DNA from: Triticum aestivum
Lineage: Eukaryota; Streptophyta; Magnoliopsida; Poales; Poaceae
Direction: 5' to 3'
Length of the DNA: 64,000 bases
NCBI RefSeq assembly: GCF_018294505.1
Contig: NC_057795.1
Span: 517,407,915 to 517,471,914, forward strand
Below, one piece after another: positions 34,284-44,939 of this stretch (position 1 is its first letter; each line of letters starts with the position of its first letter). Below the pieces are notes generated by a model that ran no database searches, was not told the DNA's origin, and was given only the letters and a program-made list of their open reading frames with translations. Both the position numbers and the translations under genes were made by a program.

Positions 34284-37200
34284 TCAATAGGTGTTGTTGG
34301 AGGGCATTGGAGACTTGGCTACATTATGAAGAATTAAGGGGACTTCATCATTCTCTTTGTCTCAAGCCAAGTCAATTGGATTATCAAGTTTCTATCTTAT
34401 ATCCAATGTGCCTCCTTGCGGTAACTTGTACTTAAATTGTTTACCTTGAAAGTTACTTGCCCCCTTGCATGTGTTTGTATATGTTGCGCTTCCAACTTGC
34501 TTATCTTGAGCAATCAAGTATGTGTGTGTTGGTTTGCACATCATGTACGTGTGCGTCGTGCGTTGAGCCTTTTTGCTTCCTGTTTGTATCCTAGTTGGCT
34601 CGTGTGAGAGATCAATGGAACATCCAATTTTGGGGGAGTGATGTGCTTTGTGCACCTCACAATCCTATAAATGTGTGTACATGAGGAATACCATCTAGTA
34701 TTGATATTACAAGATTATCTAGTCGCTAGGTGGTATATCTCTCATGAGAAATTCAAATTCTAAAAATTCCATTGATTATCTCGTGTTGGATCCTCTTATT
34801 GCCTCTTGTTTAGTTATTATTGGTATCACATTATGGGGGAGTAATATGCTAAGTGCATATTACAAGCCTAGAAAATGTGTACATTTGAGATATTGTCACC
34901 TAGAATTGATATTGTAAATTATCTTGTTCCTAGGTGGCATGTTAGCTCTACAAGTTGCAATTTGCTTGTGTGTGGTGTGAAGATGATGTTGGATATCCTT
35001 GCTATCTACCACCGGGAATTCTTTCCATCTACTTCGTGTCTTTTGACAATTGGTAGTCACTTATGTGTGGTAGAATTTAATTGATCATCTTTACATTGGT
35101 TTTTGTTTATTTGCCTTTTTCTCTTGCCAAGGTTTGTGTTAACTCCCGTTGTCTTCCATACCACTTGTGGATCTTGTTTATTTCTTGTTCTTGTCTAGTG
35201 TTTTCTAGATATAATGAAAGCAGTGATCCCACCTTGTGCATTTTGTATTCAAATACAAATCCTATATAATGCACAACTCGTGGGGGAGCTATTCTATTTT
35301 CTTCACTCTTCTTGTGATCCTTATCAAGTGTGTTTTGGTGGAAGGCAAGCCATTTCTTTTTGGTACTTTGTGCCATCATGAAACTTTGTTGAGAGCCTGG
35401 TATGTTTGGAACCATCCTCTCTTTGGGAGTTTGACATCTTTAGTTTAGTGTGTATCAATGGGTATCTCATTCCTTGATGTATCTTTAATGATATCTTCCA
35501 AGTGATGATTTCTCCATTTGGTATCCTTTTCACTTGGCATTTTTTTTGTCTTTTGGTTTCGGGTTTTGAAAGTCTTGAGCATGCATGTTTACTTAATGTA
35601 TTTCATTTGGCATGCTTTCTTTCTTTGACTCAATATATAGGGGAAACTCCACCTAGTCTCAATTTGGATGAGATGTGCATGAAATTCATTTTCATATCTA
35701 TATGCACATATTTATGTGGAGTTTGTCCTATGTATTGGTGTTTCTAACTATTTGGTCCCGATGAGTTTGGGTATCGTTTAGTTTGTGTTGTTCTTCTAGG
35801 AACATTTGGAGATGCATTGGATGCTCGGCTCACTCACAAGGAAGGTGTTGTCACCATGTGCATATTGGAGTCAAGCTAGGATGATCAATGAACTACTATC
35901 TACCTTCAATTGGTATCTACTACATCCTTCCAATGATATCTCGGTAACAAGTATCTATTCATGCTTTCTCCTCTTGCATTCAACCTTGTGTAGGTTGCAT
36001 CTTGGCATGATATTCATTTCATATCTTGTGATACTTGTTTCCTTTCTCAAAGCATCCCAACGATGATCTCTTGTTGCTAGTTGTGACGCCTTTGATGGAT
36101 GTGTGTTTGGACTTCATTTATATACAATGAGACCATATCTAGCCAAGTGTTATGCTTTCAAGCAAATATCTTATTGGTATATTTATGACTTCCTTTTGGT
36201 TATCTTGTTCCTTCGTGTTGTAACTATTTTGGGTGTACATTCTTCTTTGTAGATATATATATCATCATGATTTTGTCTACATAGAACCTTATACACTTGA
36301 GAGAAATTACATCTCTAGTTGATATCCTTTCTTTCACGTCCACCTTGTCTTTCTTATGTTATTTCTTTGGTGGCTCCGTGAAAGCTTTTGCCTTGAGTGC
36401 GTGTCCTCTATCGTTGCATCTTGATGCACTCTTGTGTGGTGAAGATTATTTTCCTCATGCTTATCGTTACGAGGCTTTTGCCATCTTAATTGGCATCCCT
36501 CGTCTTGATGAGGCTTTCATCTTCTATCTTCACCACGGGTTGTCACAAGCATAAGTTCTTTATATGCTTATTAGTAAGCTTGTGAACCCATTTGCTAGTT
36601 GTGTGTGGGAATGACAGGCCTTGCACCGTGTGCCTCATTCTTTCAAGACTATGTTGATGCTTAATGCTCATCCTAATTTTAGTCTTCTCAAGTGCTTCGC
36701 CATGACTCACACACATCATTTTGGTTGAGCCCATTCTTAAGTTGCCTCTTTTACTTGTTGCTCAACCATGTGCTTGTTGCAAGCGCTAGGCTTTGTTTCC
36801 TATATGCTCACTTGCACTGGATGTGAGTTTCTATTGATTTTTGGGGAGCTATGATCCTATTTTGTGCACCTTGTATTCAAATACAAAAATTCTTATGTGT
36901 GCACAAATCATGGGGAGCTTCTCTAGTTTGTTTAGAACACTCTTGTGTGCTTATCATAATGTATTTATTCTTGTGGCATGTAGGATCATTGGTCTAGTTG
37001 GTTCAATTGATATCCGTTGATTGCTTGCTTCAATTGGTATCTTTTGATTGCTTGTTTCTCTCTTTGTTATGTCTTTGTGGCATATCATTTTTTTTTTGCA
37101 ATCTTTGTGCCTCAATATAGTTTGTCTTCCTCCAAGTATTGTCAGTTGGATATGTGTATTGCATTTCACTCTCTTGTTGAGAAATACACAATTTATGGAG

Positions 37201-37440
37201 GACCACAATTTATATTGGCCTTCTAAGCTTTTCTCCCATTTTGGCAATCAATGCCAATGGGGGAGAAGTTTCAGAGAGTTTTGTGGAGAAGTTTAGAGAG
37301 CTATCTCCTCTTGCTTTGGTTTTGTTCCTTAGCATTTGCATCTCTTTCATTACACTTTTATTGCATTGCATGGTGATGCATAATTCCTTATATAAACTCT
37401 CTTGAAAGTGATTGTCATCAATTACCAAAATGGGGGAGAT
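34284..37440 (+). other. Non-coding 3' region with repeated polypurine tracts
   Basis: Some 3.1 kb with no pol and no convincing ORF. TGGGGGAG-like or TGGGGAG-like tracts occur at about 34631, 34834, 35281, 36842, 36911, 37258 and finally 37431. Several are preceded by related sequence (TGCACAA.../TTGTATTCAAATACAAA at about 35244 and 36867; two copies of an ACATTTGAGATAT/ACATGAGGAATAC-type segment at 34678 and 34880). The region looks built from diverged repeats of one module. Confidence 0.6.
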
Positions 37441-37491
37441 TGAAAGAACATGCGGTGCCCCCATGTTTGGTTTTGGTAATTGATGACAATC
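37410..37491. repeat. Inverted repeat spanning polypurine tract and LTR start
   Basis: The arm GATTGTCATCAATTACCAAAA (from 37410) pairs with TTTTGGTAATTGATGACAATC (to 37491). The polypurine tract TGGGGG also pairs with CCCCCA. The internal/LTR junction at 37440/37441 sits in the loop. Confidence 0.75.
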
Positions 37492-40081
37492 TCTATGGAC
37501 TAATGGTTGTCTTGAGTTATATTTAAAGGATCTGTCCATAGGCTTTTCTTGAATTCCATGTGTTGGTTTCAAGGAGTTTAGGAGTTGACCAAGGTGCTAT
37601 TAAGGAATTATCCAAAGATTGGTCATGTGAGTGTTGAGCTTATTACAAGCATGTCTTGAAGAAGAAGGTTGTGTGATCATTCATGTTTACCTTCAATACA
37701 TCATACAAATGAAGAGAGTTGCAAAGATTTAAGGTTGATCAAGACTAAGTCAATAGTGAATCAAGTTGATCAACTCACAAAGCGTAGAAGATGTACCGAG
37801 AGGGATCAAGTGATCCCATGGTATGGTAAGCTTTGTCCATTGCACTTTGTGTACTAACCCATGGTCTATGTGAGAGTTCTATGTGGGGTTAGGTACGTAT
37901 CCATGGGCTTGCATCAAGAGGAAGATATCATACAACCCATGGAAAGGATGGCATCAAGTGTTGATCGTCATCAAGATTGCCATGTGCAAGTTCAAGTGGA
38001 GCATCACGAAGAGATCAAGTGCTTGAATCTTGCCATCCATTGTGGTGTCAATGGATTTGTGAAGATGTGCCGAAGAGTCGCTCACCCATAGTGGACTATG
38101 GGGGAGCAATCATCTAGTCTTCATCGAGCCAACACAATCAAGAAAGGTGGTCCAACTTGAGGGAGTCAAGATCGTCTTCATCTAGCTCAAGTGGACCATG
38201 TGCAAGGCAAAGGTTTGCCCTTGATAGGTTTTCTATTTTACCGGTCTCGTGGTGGTAGTTGGGAGACCGGGTTATAGGATCGTTTGCCGTACTATCAAGG
38301 GGGGCTCTCAAGTTGGTAGCTTGATCGTATCATTAGTAGAGAGCTCAAACCATTGCATCCTTGCATCATGTTTCTTTGTTTTTGTTTGGTTCTCTTTGTG
38401 AGTCTTAGAGCTTATGGTCATCTTGATGACAAGCTTGAGTTCATCGAAAACGGAGTTCGCATGCGTCTTCTATGATGTTTTCGGTGTTGGAGGTTTTACG
38501 GGTCTTATCCAAGGAAGGGTTCTCACCATTTTCTTATGGGCCTTTTCTCATTTGCTTCTTATTGATATTTCTATCAAGATTGTGTTAGCCCTTGTTGCTA
38601 GCTTTCCAACAAACTTGGTTTCATCGAATTCGGAGCTCGTATGCAAAAGTTGTGGCTGTTTTGATATTGCCTGTTTTACATAGAGAGGTTGTACCGCCCC
38701 GTAGAGAGGTTGTACCGCTTGACCGGTACAACCGGTGTTTGGAGCGGTTGTACCGCTCCAGAATTGGTCCGGAGGTTGTACCGGCCATGTACCGCTCTAC
38801 CACCGGACTAGTTTCTGTTTTGGAGCGGTTCTTGGGCGGTTGTTGACCGGTTTAACCGGTTTAACCGGTACTACCGGTTCCCCAGGCTGTTGTACCGCTT
38901 AGAGCTTTTCCCAGGTTGGTTTTTCCTCTGCTTTGGCCGGTTGTACCGGTTCGTGCACCGGTTGTACCGGTCCTACATGTTTCTGCACATAACGGGCAGA
39001 TTCGTGGGGACCTATTTAAGGGGGTCTTCTTCCCCAATGGTTCCCCATCTCTTGAGCTCGTTTTTGCCGTCATCGTTGACCTTCTTTGAGCTTGCTAACT
39101 CTCAATCCCTCCATGGATTCTTGCTAGTTTTTGAGGGAAAAGAGAGAGGAGATCTAGATCCACACTTCCACCAATCACTTTCTCCTCTATGTGAGGGGAA
39201 CCCCTTGGATCTAGATCTTGGAGTTCTTTGTGTTCTCCTTCTTGTTCTTCCTCTTACTTTCCTCCCTAGCATTAGTTGCTTTGGTGGGATTTGAGAGAGA
39301 AGGACTTGGGTACTCTGTGTGCCCTTGCCATTGCATTTGTGCATCGGTTTGAGTTCTCCACGGTGATACGTGGAAGTGAAGTTTGAGAAGCTTATTACTC
39401 TTGGGTGTTTGGGCACCCTAGAGCTTGTTCCTCTTGGGTGCCTTGGCGCCCTAGACGGTTGGTGGTGTTCGGAGCTCAATCATTGTGGTGTAAAGCTCCG
39501 GGCAAGCGTCGGGGTCTCCAATTAGGTTGTGGAGATCGCCCCGAGCAATTTGACGGGTACCGGTGACCGCCCCCAAGGGTTGCCAAAGTGTACGGGTTCG
39601 ATGACCGCCCCCAAGGGTCTCCATTTGTACGGGTTTGGTGACCGCCCTCAAGGGTCCCTTAGTGGAATCACGGCATCTTGCATTGTGCAAGGGCGTGAGG
39701 AGATTACGGTGGCCCTAGTGGCTTCTTGGGGAGCATTGTGCCTCCACACCGCTCCAAACAGAGATTAGCATCCGCAAGGGTGTGAACTTCGGGATACATC
39801 ATCGTCTCCGCGTGCCTCGGTTATCTCTTACTCGAGCCCTTACTTATGCACTTTACTTTGTGATAGCCATATTGTTCTTTGTCATATATCTTGCTATCGC
39901 ATAGTTACTTATCTTGCTTAGCATAAGTTGTTGGTGCACATAGGTGAGCCTAGTTGTTTTAGGTTTTGTGCTTGACAAATTAACCGCTAGGTTTATTCCG
40001 CATTTGTTCAAGCCTAAACCGTAATTATTTTAAAGCGCCTATTCACCCCCCCCCCCTCTAGGCGACATCCACGATCTTTCA
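37441..40081 (+). repeat. 3' LTR of the gag-only element
   Basis: 2641 bp, TGAAAGAACATGCGG to CGATCTTTCA. It preserves the uninterrupted Angela target site near 37826-37839. It has a cluster of GGTTGTACCG motifs at about 38690-38970 and a TATA-like box at 39013. Several apparent ORFs within it are duplicated in the other LTR and are not genes. Confidence 0.92.
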
Positions 40082-40086
40082 ACAAC
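40082..40086 (+). other. Target-site duplication, right (ACAAC)
   Basis: Matches 20413-20417. Confidence 0.9.
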
Positions 40087-40316
40087 ATTCTGGCTCAACT
40101 CTTTTGGCCGATTCTCCTAGAATCTTGAGAGTCGACCCTCCACCTAGCTTCTTCCAGAATGTTGAACCCATATTTTTTGTACAATCCTAGCTATTTACAT
40201 CCTAACTAGCTAGGATTGTAAAAAAAATATGGGTTGAAAATTCTGGAAGAAGCTGGGTGGAGGATCGATTCTCAAGATTCTGGAAGGATCGACCAAAAGA
40301 ATTGGGCCACAGAAAA
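40087..40316. repeat. Long hairpin (foldback/MITE-like) about 230 bp
   Basis: Two arms of about 105 bp (40090-40195 and 40207-40313) are inverted copies with scattered mismatches. For example AGCTTCTTCCAGAAT pairs with ATTCTGGAAGAAGCT, and CAATCCTAGCTA with TAGCTAGGATTG. They are separated by about 10 bp. The left arm begins right at the gag-only element's target duplication. Confidence 0.7.
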
Positions 40317-40341
40317 GCAAGATTCCACCTTTTTATCATCA

Positions 40342-41363
40342 GAGCATCTCCAATAGAAGATGTAGATGCAAAAATACCTAACTTTTGCATCTCTGACGCC
40401 CAAAAACCCCTCTCCAACAGATGATGTAGATGCAAAAACATTTACATCTTCGCCTCCCAGAAATGTGAGCTACAACACTTCACGGTGCAAATATACATCT
40501 TCACCTACATGAGATGTAAAACTCGCGGTCGTGCACCAACCGCCAACCGCTTTTCAGTTTCATTCCACCCGCCTGCCCGCCTGCCTCCCGCTCGCCTTCG
40601 CCGCCGGCGATTTCTGGCCGGAAACATTGCCGCCGCCAGCCGCCCGTCCATCTCCGCCTTGTCGCGACCCCGTCGGCTATCCGTGCCTCCCGCCGCTCTA
40701 CCTTGGCCATCGATTTGAGTCTGTACTGCTGCACTTCAACCGCCATGCCACTCGTCGACCGCAACACGCCGCCGTCGCCCCTGTCAAATCCGCCCGCTCC
40801 ACCGCCCCCTATAGCGGATCCGCCGCCGCCCACCTCCAAATTGGCCGAATTAGCCACTTCACCGCCACCGGAGCGCCGCCGCATGACTTGACCTCTCCAC
40901 GATGCCCCGCCGCTGCCGAATTCGAGCCGCACACCTACCGCCACGCCGTTGTCGCTTTCCCGCTGTCAGACTCGACCATCTCGCGTTGCACGACCGTCGC
41001 CCCACCGCCCCGCCGCGACCAATCCGCCGCTCGATTCACAGCCGCGCCGCTAGCCATTCGAGCCGCCGCCGCCAGATTCGACCCCCCGACTCTCGTCGCT
41101 CAATCGCCGACTCATGCGCTGCAGCCGCTCGGTCCGCCATCACTCCTCCCAGCTCTCGGTGTTTGGCCGCTGGCGCTCTTCACGGCTCTTCTTACATTTT
41201 CATTTGCATCATCTATTGGAGTTGAAATTTTACATCACCAATATACATCATCTGTTGGAGTTAGCCCTTTTTTAAAGATGCAAAAGGCATTTTTTTTCAA
41301 GATGTAAATTTTTACATCTTCTGTTTTACATCTCTAAATTTGCATTATTTATTGGAGATGCTC
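40342..41363. mobile_element. TIR DNA transposon (Harbinger-like), non-autonomous, with GC-rich cargo
   Basis: Inverted ends GAGCATCTCCAATAGA... and ...TATTGGAGATGCTC are flanked by the 3-bp duplication TCA (40339-40341 and 41364-41366). Subterminal GATGTAGATGCAAAA-type repeats occur at both ends. The middle (about 40510-41215) is strikingly GC-rich with Pro/Ala/Ser/Arg-coding runs open in several frames, unlike the AT-rich ends. It may be a captured genomic fragment. No transposase is seen. The 3-bp duplication and end sequence favour PIF/Harbinger, but TCA is not the usual TWA. Confidence 0.65.
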
Positions 41364-41868
41364 TCAGCAGTCCTCTTGGCCAAGGTTTTTAGGCGCTCGC
41401 CACCTAAGAAGGCGGCAACGAACAGGTCAACAACCCTGGAGTTTGGACTCTTGGACGCAAGCGGCAATGGTCTCGTGAACTATCATCAGTCGCACAAATG
41501 CTGCGCTTTATTCCGGTATAAGAGCAACTCCAACGGGGCGACCGATTTCGCTCGCCGTCGTTCGTTTGGATCCGCGCGGACAAAAGTGAAGGCCCAATGC
41601 CCCGTCCCAAACCCAAAACACGTCTGCTTCACGTCTGTGCCGACGCATTTGCGGCCCAAATTTGCGCCCCAAATGCGTCGGCGCGGACGAGGAACGGACG
41701 CCACACACGCCTTCTCGATGTCCACCGCGGCCTCACCTGGTGGTCGCCCAACTACCCGCCACCTCGCCGGTCAGCTTAATTTATGACCCCGGGCCCATGC
41801 GTCAGCGATGGCGGTCGTCCTTTTTTAAGCTGACCGTGTGACGGGGCCGCCCTCATCCAGTTCTCATC

Positions 41869-42130
41869 NNNNNNNNNNNNNNNNNNNNNNNNNNNNNNNN
41901 NNNNNNNNNNNNNNNNNNNNNNNNNNNNNNNNNNNNNNNNNNNNNNNNNNNNNNNNNNNNNNNNNNNNNNNNNNNNNNNNNNNNNNNNNNNNNNNNNNNN
42001 NNNNNNNNNNNNNNNNNNNNNNNNNNNNNNNNNNNNNNNNNNNNNNNNNNNNNNNNNNNNNNNNNNNNNNNNNNNNNNNNNNNNNNNNNNNNNNNNNNNN
42101 NNNNNNNNNNNNNNNNNNNNNNNNNNNNNN
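41869..42130. other. Assembly gap (N run)
   Basis: 262 unknown bases inside the Harbinger-like element. Frames crossing it are meaningless. Confidence 1.
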
Positions 42131-42535
42131 CAAGCAAACCCTAAGCAGCAGCAGCAAGTCGAAGGGCAAGGCCCCTGCCGTCCCCTTTCCCTTGGAGTTC
42201 ACCCCGCCTTCGCCTGCGTCGGCTCGCCGGCAGAGGCAGCGGGTGAACGTGCCCGTGCAACAGGCGAAGTGGCACTGACGCCACCGTGTGCCTCTACCCT
42301 ACCCCGACGTGACCCTGCCGCACGACTGGCATCTGGATCCGGAGAGGATCCCAGTATCGGCGGCGCCGCGGTCGGCTAGGGCGCACGCGGAGGAGGTGCG
42401 TCGCCAGCGGGCGCTCCTAACGCCAGAGCAGCGCCGCGACGAGGTCGCGCTCTGGAACACGGCGTTCGGCTGGGCCGGTCCGGCGCCGACGCTCATCAAC
42501 CTTACGGACCCCGAGGACGACGACGACGATGCCTA
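42131..42535 (+). pseudogene. Hypothetical ORF remnant inside the Harbinger-like element
   Basis: After the gap, a Ser/Lys/Pro-rich segment ends at a stop at 42276-42278. A second in-element frame (about 42288-42536) reads through LPHDWHLDPERIPV, RRQRALLTPEQRRDE and an acidic DDDDD tail. I recall similar sequences annotated as hypothetical proteins many times over in wheat, consistent with a repeat-borne gene. Function is unknown. The frame change and the gap prevent a gene model. Confidence 0.4.
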
Positions 42536-42834
42536 GGGCAGCGCGCCGGCGCCTAGTTTTTTTAGTTTGTTTTTATTTTTCTTAAATGCTAATGTGGATG
42601 CGTGGACTCCCGCCGGCCTTCGTGGCCGGCTTTAATGTTTAATTAATTTAGTTTTTATCTTAAATATACATGCATTCAGTTTTTTTACACTGTCAAAATG
42701 GGTCGCGCCAGCGTTGGGCGTACGCACCGACCCAACCGCGGAAGCGGACGCTCGTGTCCGCCTGGCCGACCCAAACGGACAAAAAACGGACGAAATCGCC
42801 GTCCGTTTGGGTCGGCCCGTTGGAGTTGCTCTAA

Positions 42835-43704
42835 GGCTGTAAGTATCCCCGTGGGCTGTAGGATTCACCCCCAAATCATTTATCTTTTTTTTTTGCGAAA
42901 ATCATTGATCTTTTCTCAGGTAAAAAAGGGAGTAATGATTAGTTTTTTTTAAAGATGACTAATGATTAGTTTAGTTTTAGCACATTGTTGCCGTGCACGG
43001 CCTCGCCACCAAATCCATAGGCCTGGCTTATGATTAGCACAGTGTTGTCTCGGACTTATTCACGGCTCCAACTACCCCCAGACAGCGGGACCATCGCTAT
43101 CGAAATCAAGGACCGCACCACTGGCAGTGCATAACCATTAGCCCTCGCTGTTCCGCACCTTAACCGCCCGAGTTAAGCGCCTGAAACGCGCTGGGAGTAC
43201 GTTCCTTGACTCACCAGTCGCTTTCTCCTCCACCCTTTCCCCCTTTTTTCCGTTTGAAACTGAACCGAGCTGTTGCTGGCCTCTTCCTAGCACAGTGGAG
43301 AGCGCCACCTGGCTGCGCATGACACTTTGAAAATTCTCTCCTTAGTTTAGTTTTCAGTTTTTTAGTTTTTTTTTTCGTTTGTCTCTCAGTTTAGTCTCAG
43401 CATCAACGAGTTCAACGTTCGCAAGCTCTTTTTTTTTTCCTTTTTTCTTTTTGCTAGGCAACGTTGGCGAGCTCTTAGGTTTTAACAAATTTGCTCCGTT
43501 GAATCGAAGATGTAGAGGCGACAACAAGCTTTATGTGCGACACACCGCCGATGAATGCAGCTTGAGCACTCCAAAGTTCGATGTACTCTGGCATTTGTAA
43601 GGATCCGTGTTTTTTTTGTCAAAGTGCTTTTGTATGGTCCGTACTACACATTTTTGATGGGAAAAGAGGGCAAAATTGGATTTTCTGCTATGCTTCTTCT
43701 TTTT
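42835..43704. other. Unassigned intergenic DNA
   Basis: No ORF, RNA gene or recognised repeat seen. Several T-runs occur (42889-42901, 43366-43378, 43429-43450). Confidence 0.4.
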
Positions 43705-43988
43705 GAACATAGTACAGATGCAAGCACTCATACATACGCGTATACACTCATCCCTATGAACGCACACACGCATATCCGACCCCTATGAACACCTTCGACT
43801 GAGCCGGCATATCATCTTGAGATTTACGAAGTCACCGTAGACGCCTGGTCGTTGACGAGAACGTCTCCTCCCACTGAAAGCGCATCGCCGGAAATCCTGA
43901 AATAATTTCAGAAATAATGCGAAATCGGGACTTGAACCTTGGTGGACTGGGGATACCGCCATCCAACCACAGATTGGTTCGCTCTGCT
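43705..43988 (-). mobile_element. Au-type SINE
   Basis: On the minus strand this has a tRNA-derived head with a Pol III B box (GGTTCAAGTCC, 43927-43937 reversed). Then come the diagnostic TTCCGGCGATGCGC, GTGACTTCGTAAATCTCAAG and a GTGTGTGCG-type tail. I recognise it as the Au SINE of Triticeae. It is somewhat diverged and lacks a clear A box. Confidence 0.75.
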
Positions 43989-43998
43989 GTGCTACTTA

Positions 43999-44572
43999 GA
44001 GTGACTACAACAGATACCCTAAAAAACTTCACGTATAAATGGCTTTTTGGTCTTCCCGTAAGTGGAGTGAAGATTTTTGAAAGCAACTTTTGTAGGTTCC
44101 CTAATCTTCTTCCCTTCAGTGCATTTTTACTTATTTTTAATTACACAAAAAAGATAATCCCTAGGATCCGCTAGTCAGTGCCACCGGTGAGTGGTCGGTG
44201 GCTGTCCGGGAGGGGCGTGTTAGTAGTCACAGATGACAACGAGGGTCGAGGCAGCGACAGGCACGGGTGACGACGGCTAACAACACGGACGAGGCATCGG
44301 CGGGCGAGCGGCGGCTAACGGCATAAGTGGGCGGCGGCGCAACATTGTTGTGGTGCGAGCGGCGGGGACTTTCCGACGAGGTTTCGACGAGATGACGTTC
44401 TAGGTGGTGTCACGTGAAAGTTTAAGGCGGTTGCAATCTCGTCAAAAATGATACGGGAAAGCCATCTTAAAAATCAGCACGAACGAAAGAATCTATTTTA
44501 CGGGATCCTCTAAGGATAAAGTCAAGAGAACTGATGAAGAGGTTTTTATTGCCCCAACGGCTGTTATTTTAG
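43999..44572. repeat. Possible TIR element half interrupted by the MULE
   Basis: GAGTGACTACAACAGATACCC at 43999 resembles an inverted copy of AGACGTTGGAGTTGCTC at 50671-50687. These could be the two ends of a Harbinger-like MITE into which the MULE inserted. The match is imperfect and the flanking 3-bp sites do not agree. Confidence 0.3.
44564..44572 (+). other. MULE target-site duplication, left
   Basis: TTATTTTAG, nine bases, repeated exactly at 50662-50670. A 9-bp duplication is the hallmark of Mutator-superfamily insertion. Confidence 0.95.
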
Positions 44573-44775
44573 GAGTAAAATACACCCACGGTACCTGTAC
44601 TCTCCGTATAAAATCACTTTGGTCACTGTATTCTGGCAACTGCAAATTACGGTCATTATGCTAACGTTGCTTGCTCACCATACGGTCACTTGCGCCCGAA
44701 ACGTACGTATTTGCACAGCTGGCATGCGATTTTTGCAATTACACCCTCCCCTATCCCTCTTCCCCTCCCCCTCCC
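44573..44775 (+). repeat. MULE left TIR
   Basis: Inverted copy of 50459-50661. It lies about 165 bp upstream of the transposase ATG and so probably holds its promoter, as in maize MuDR. Confidence 0.9.
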
Positions 44776-44939
44776 ACCATCAAATCCCTAGCTCGTTCAG
44801 TCGTTCCCCATTCAACATCGGCCGCGTGGCTTCGTTCCACTTCTGCACAGAGAGAAGAGAGGAAAGGGGGAGCGGAGAGAGCCCAGGCGATCGCTGTCGC
44901 GTTGCTTGTCCGCTAGGGTTTCCCGTCGCGGCGGCTACC

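Larger units (their letters stand above)
20418..40081 (+). mobile_element. Gag-only Sirevirus-like Copia element carrying a nested Angela insertion
   Basis: LTRs of about 2.63 kb (20418-20809 joined to 29580-31816) and 2.64 kb (37441-40081) have 7-bp inverted ends TGAAAGA...TCTTTCA and are flanked by ACAAC duplications. Internally there is an initiator-methionine primer-binding site, a long gag with two CCHC knuckles, and 3.1 kb of non-coding DNA with repeated polypurine tracts. There is no protease, integrase, reverse transcriptase or RNase H. It must therefore have moved using another element's enzymes. By hand I count about 23 substitutions plus a few indels between its LTRs. Confidence 0.88.
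41522..42831. mobile_element. TIR DNA transposon (Harbinger-like) with duplication TAA
   Basis: Ends GAGCAACTCCAACGGG...GACC and ...GGTCGGCCCGTTGGAGTTGCTC are inverted copies. TAA flanks both sides (41519-41521 and 42832-42834), the TWA duplication typical of PIF/Harbinger. The interior carries an assembly gap and degraded coding-like sequence but no recognisable transposase. Confidence 0.75.

Noticed and set aside
35107..35415. Assorted 60-125 residue ORFs in 34284-37440
   Set aside because: No motif, AT-rich non-coding composition, and no similarity to pol.
40531..41307. ORF of 258 residues in the Harbinger-like element
   Set aside because: Pro/Ala/Ser/Arg low complexity, with several frames open at once because of high GC. 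Treated as possible captured DNA, not a gene.
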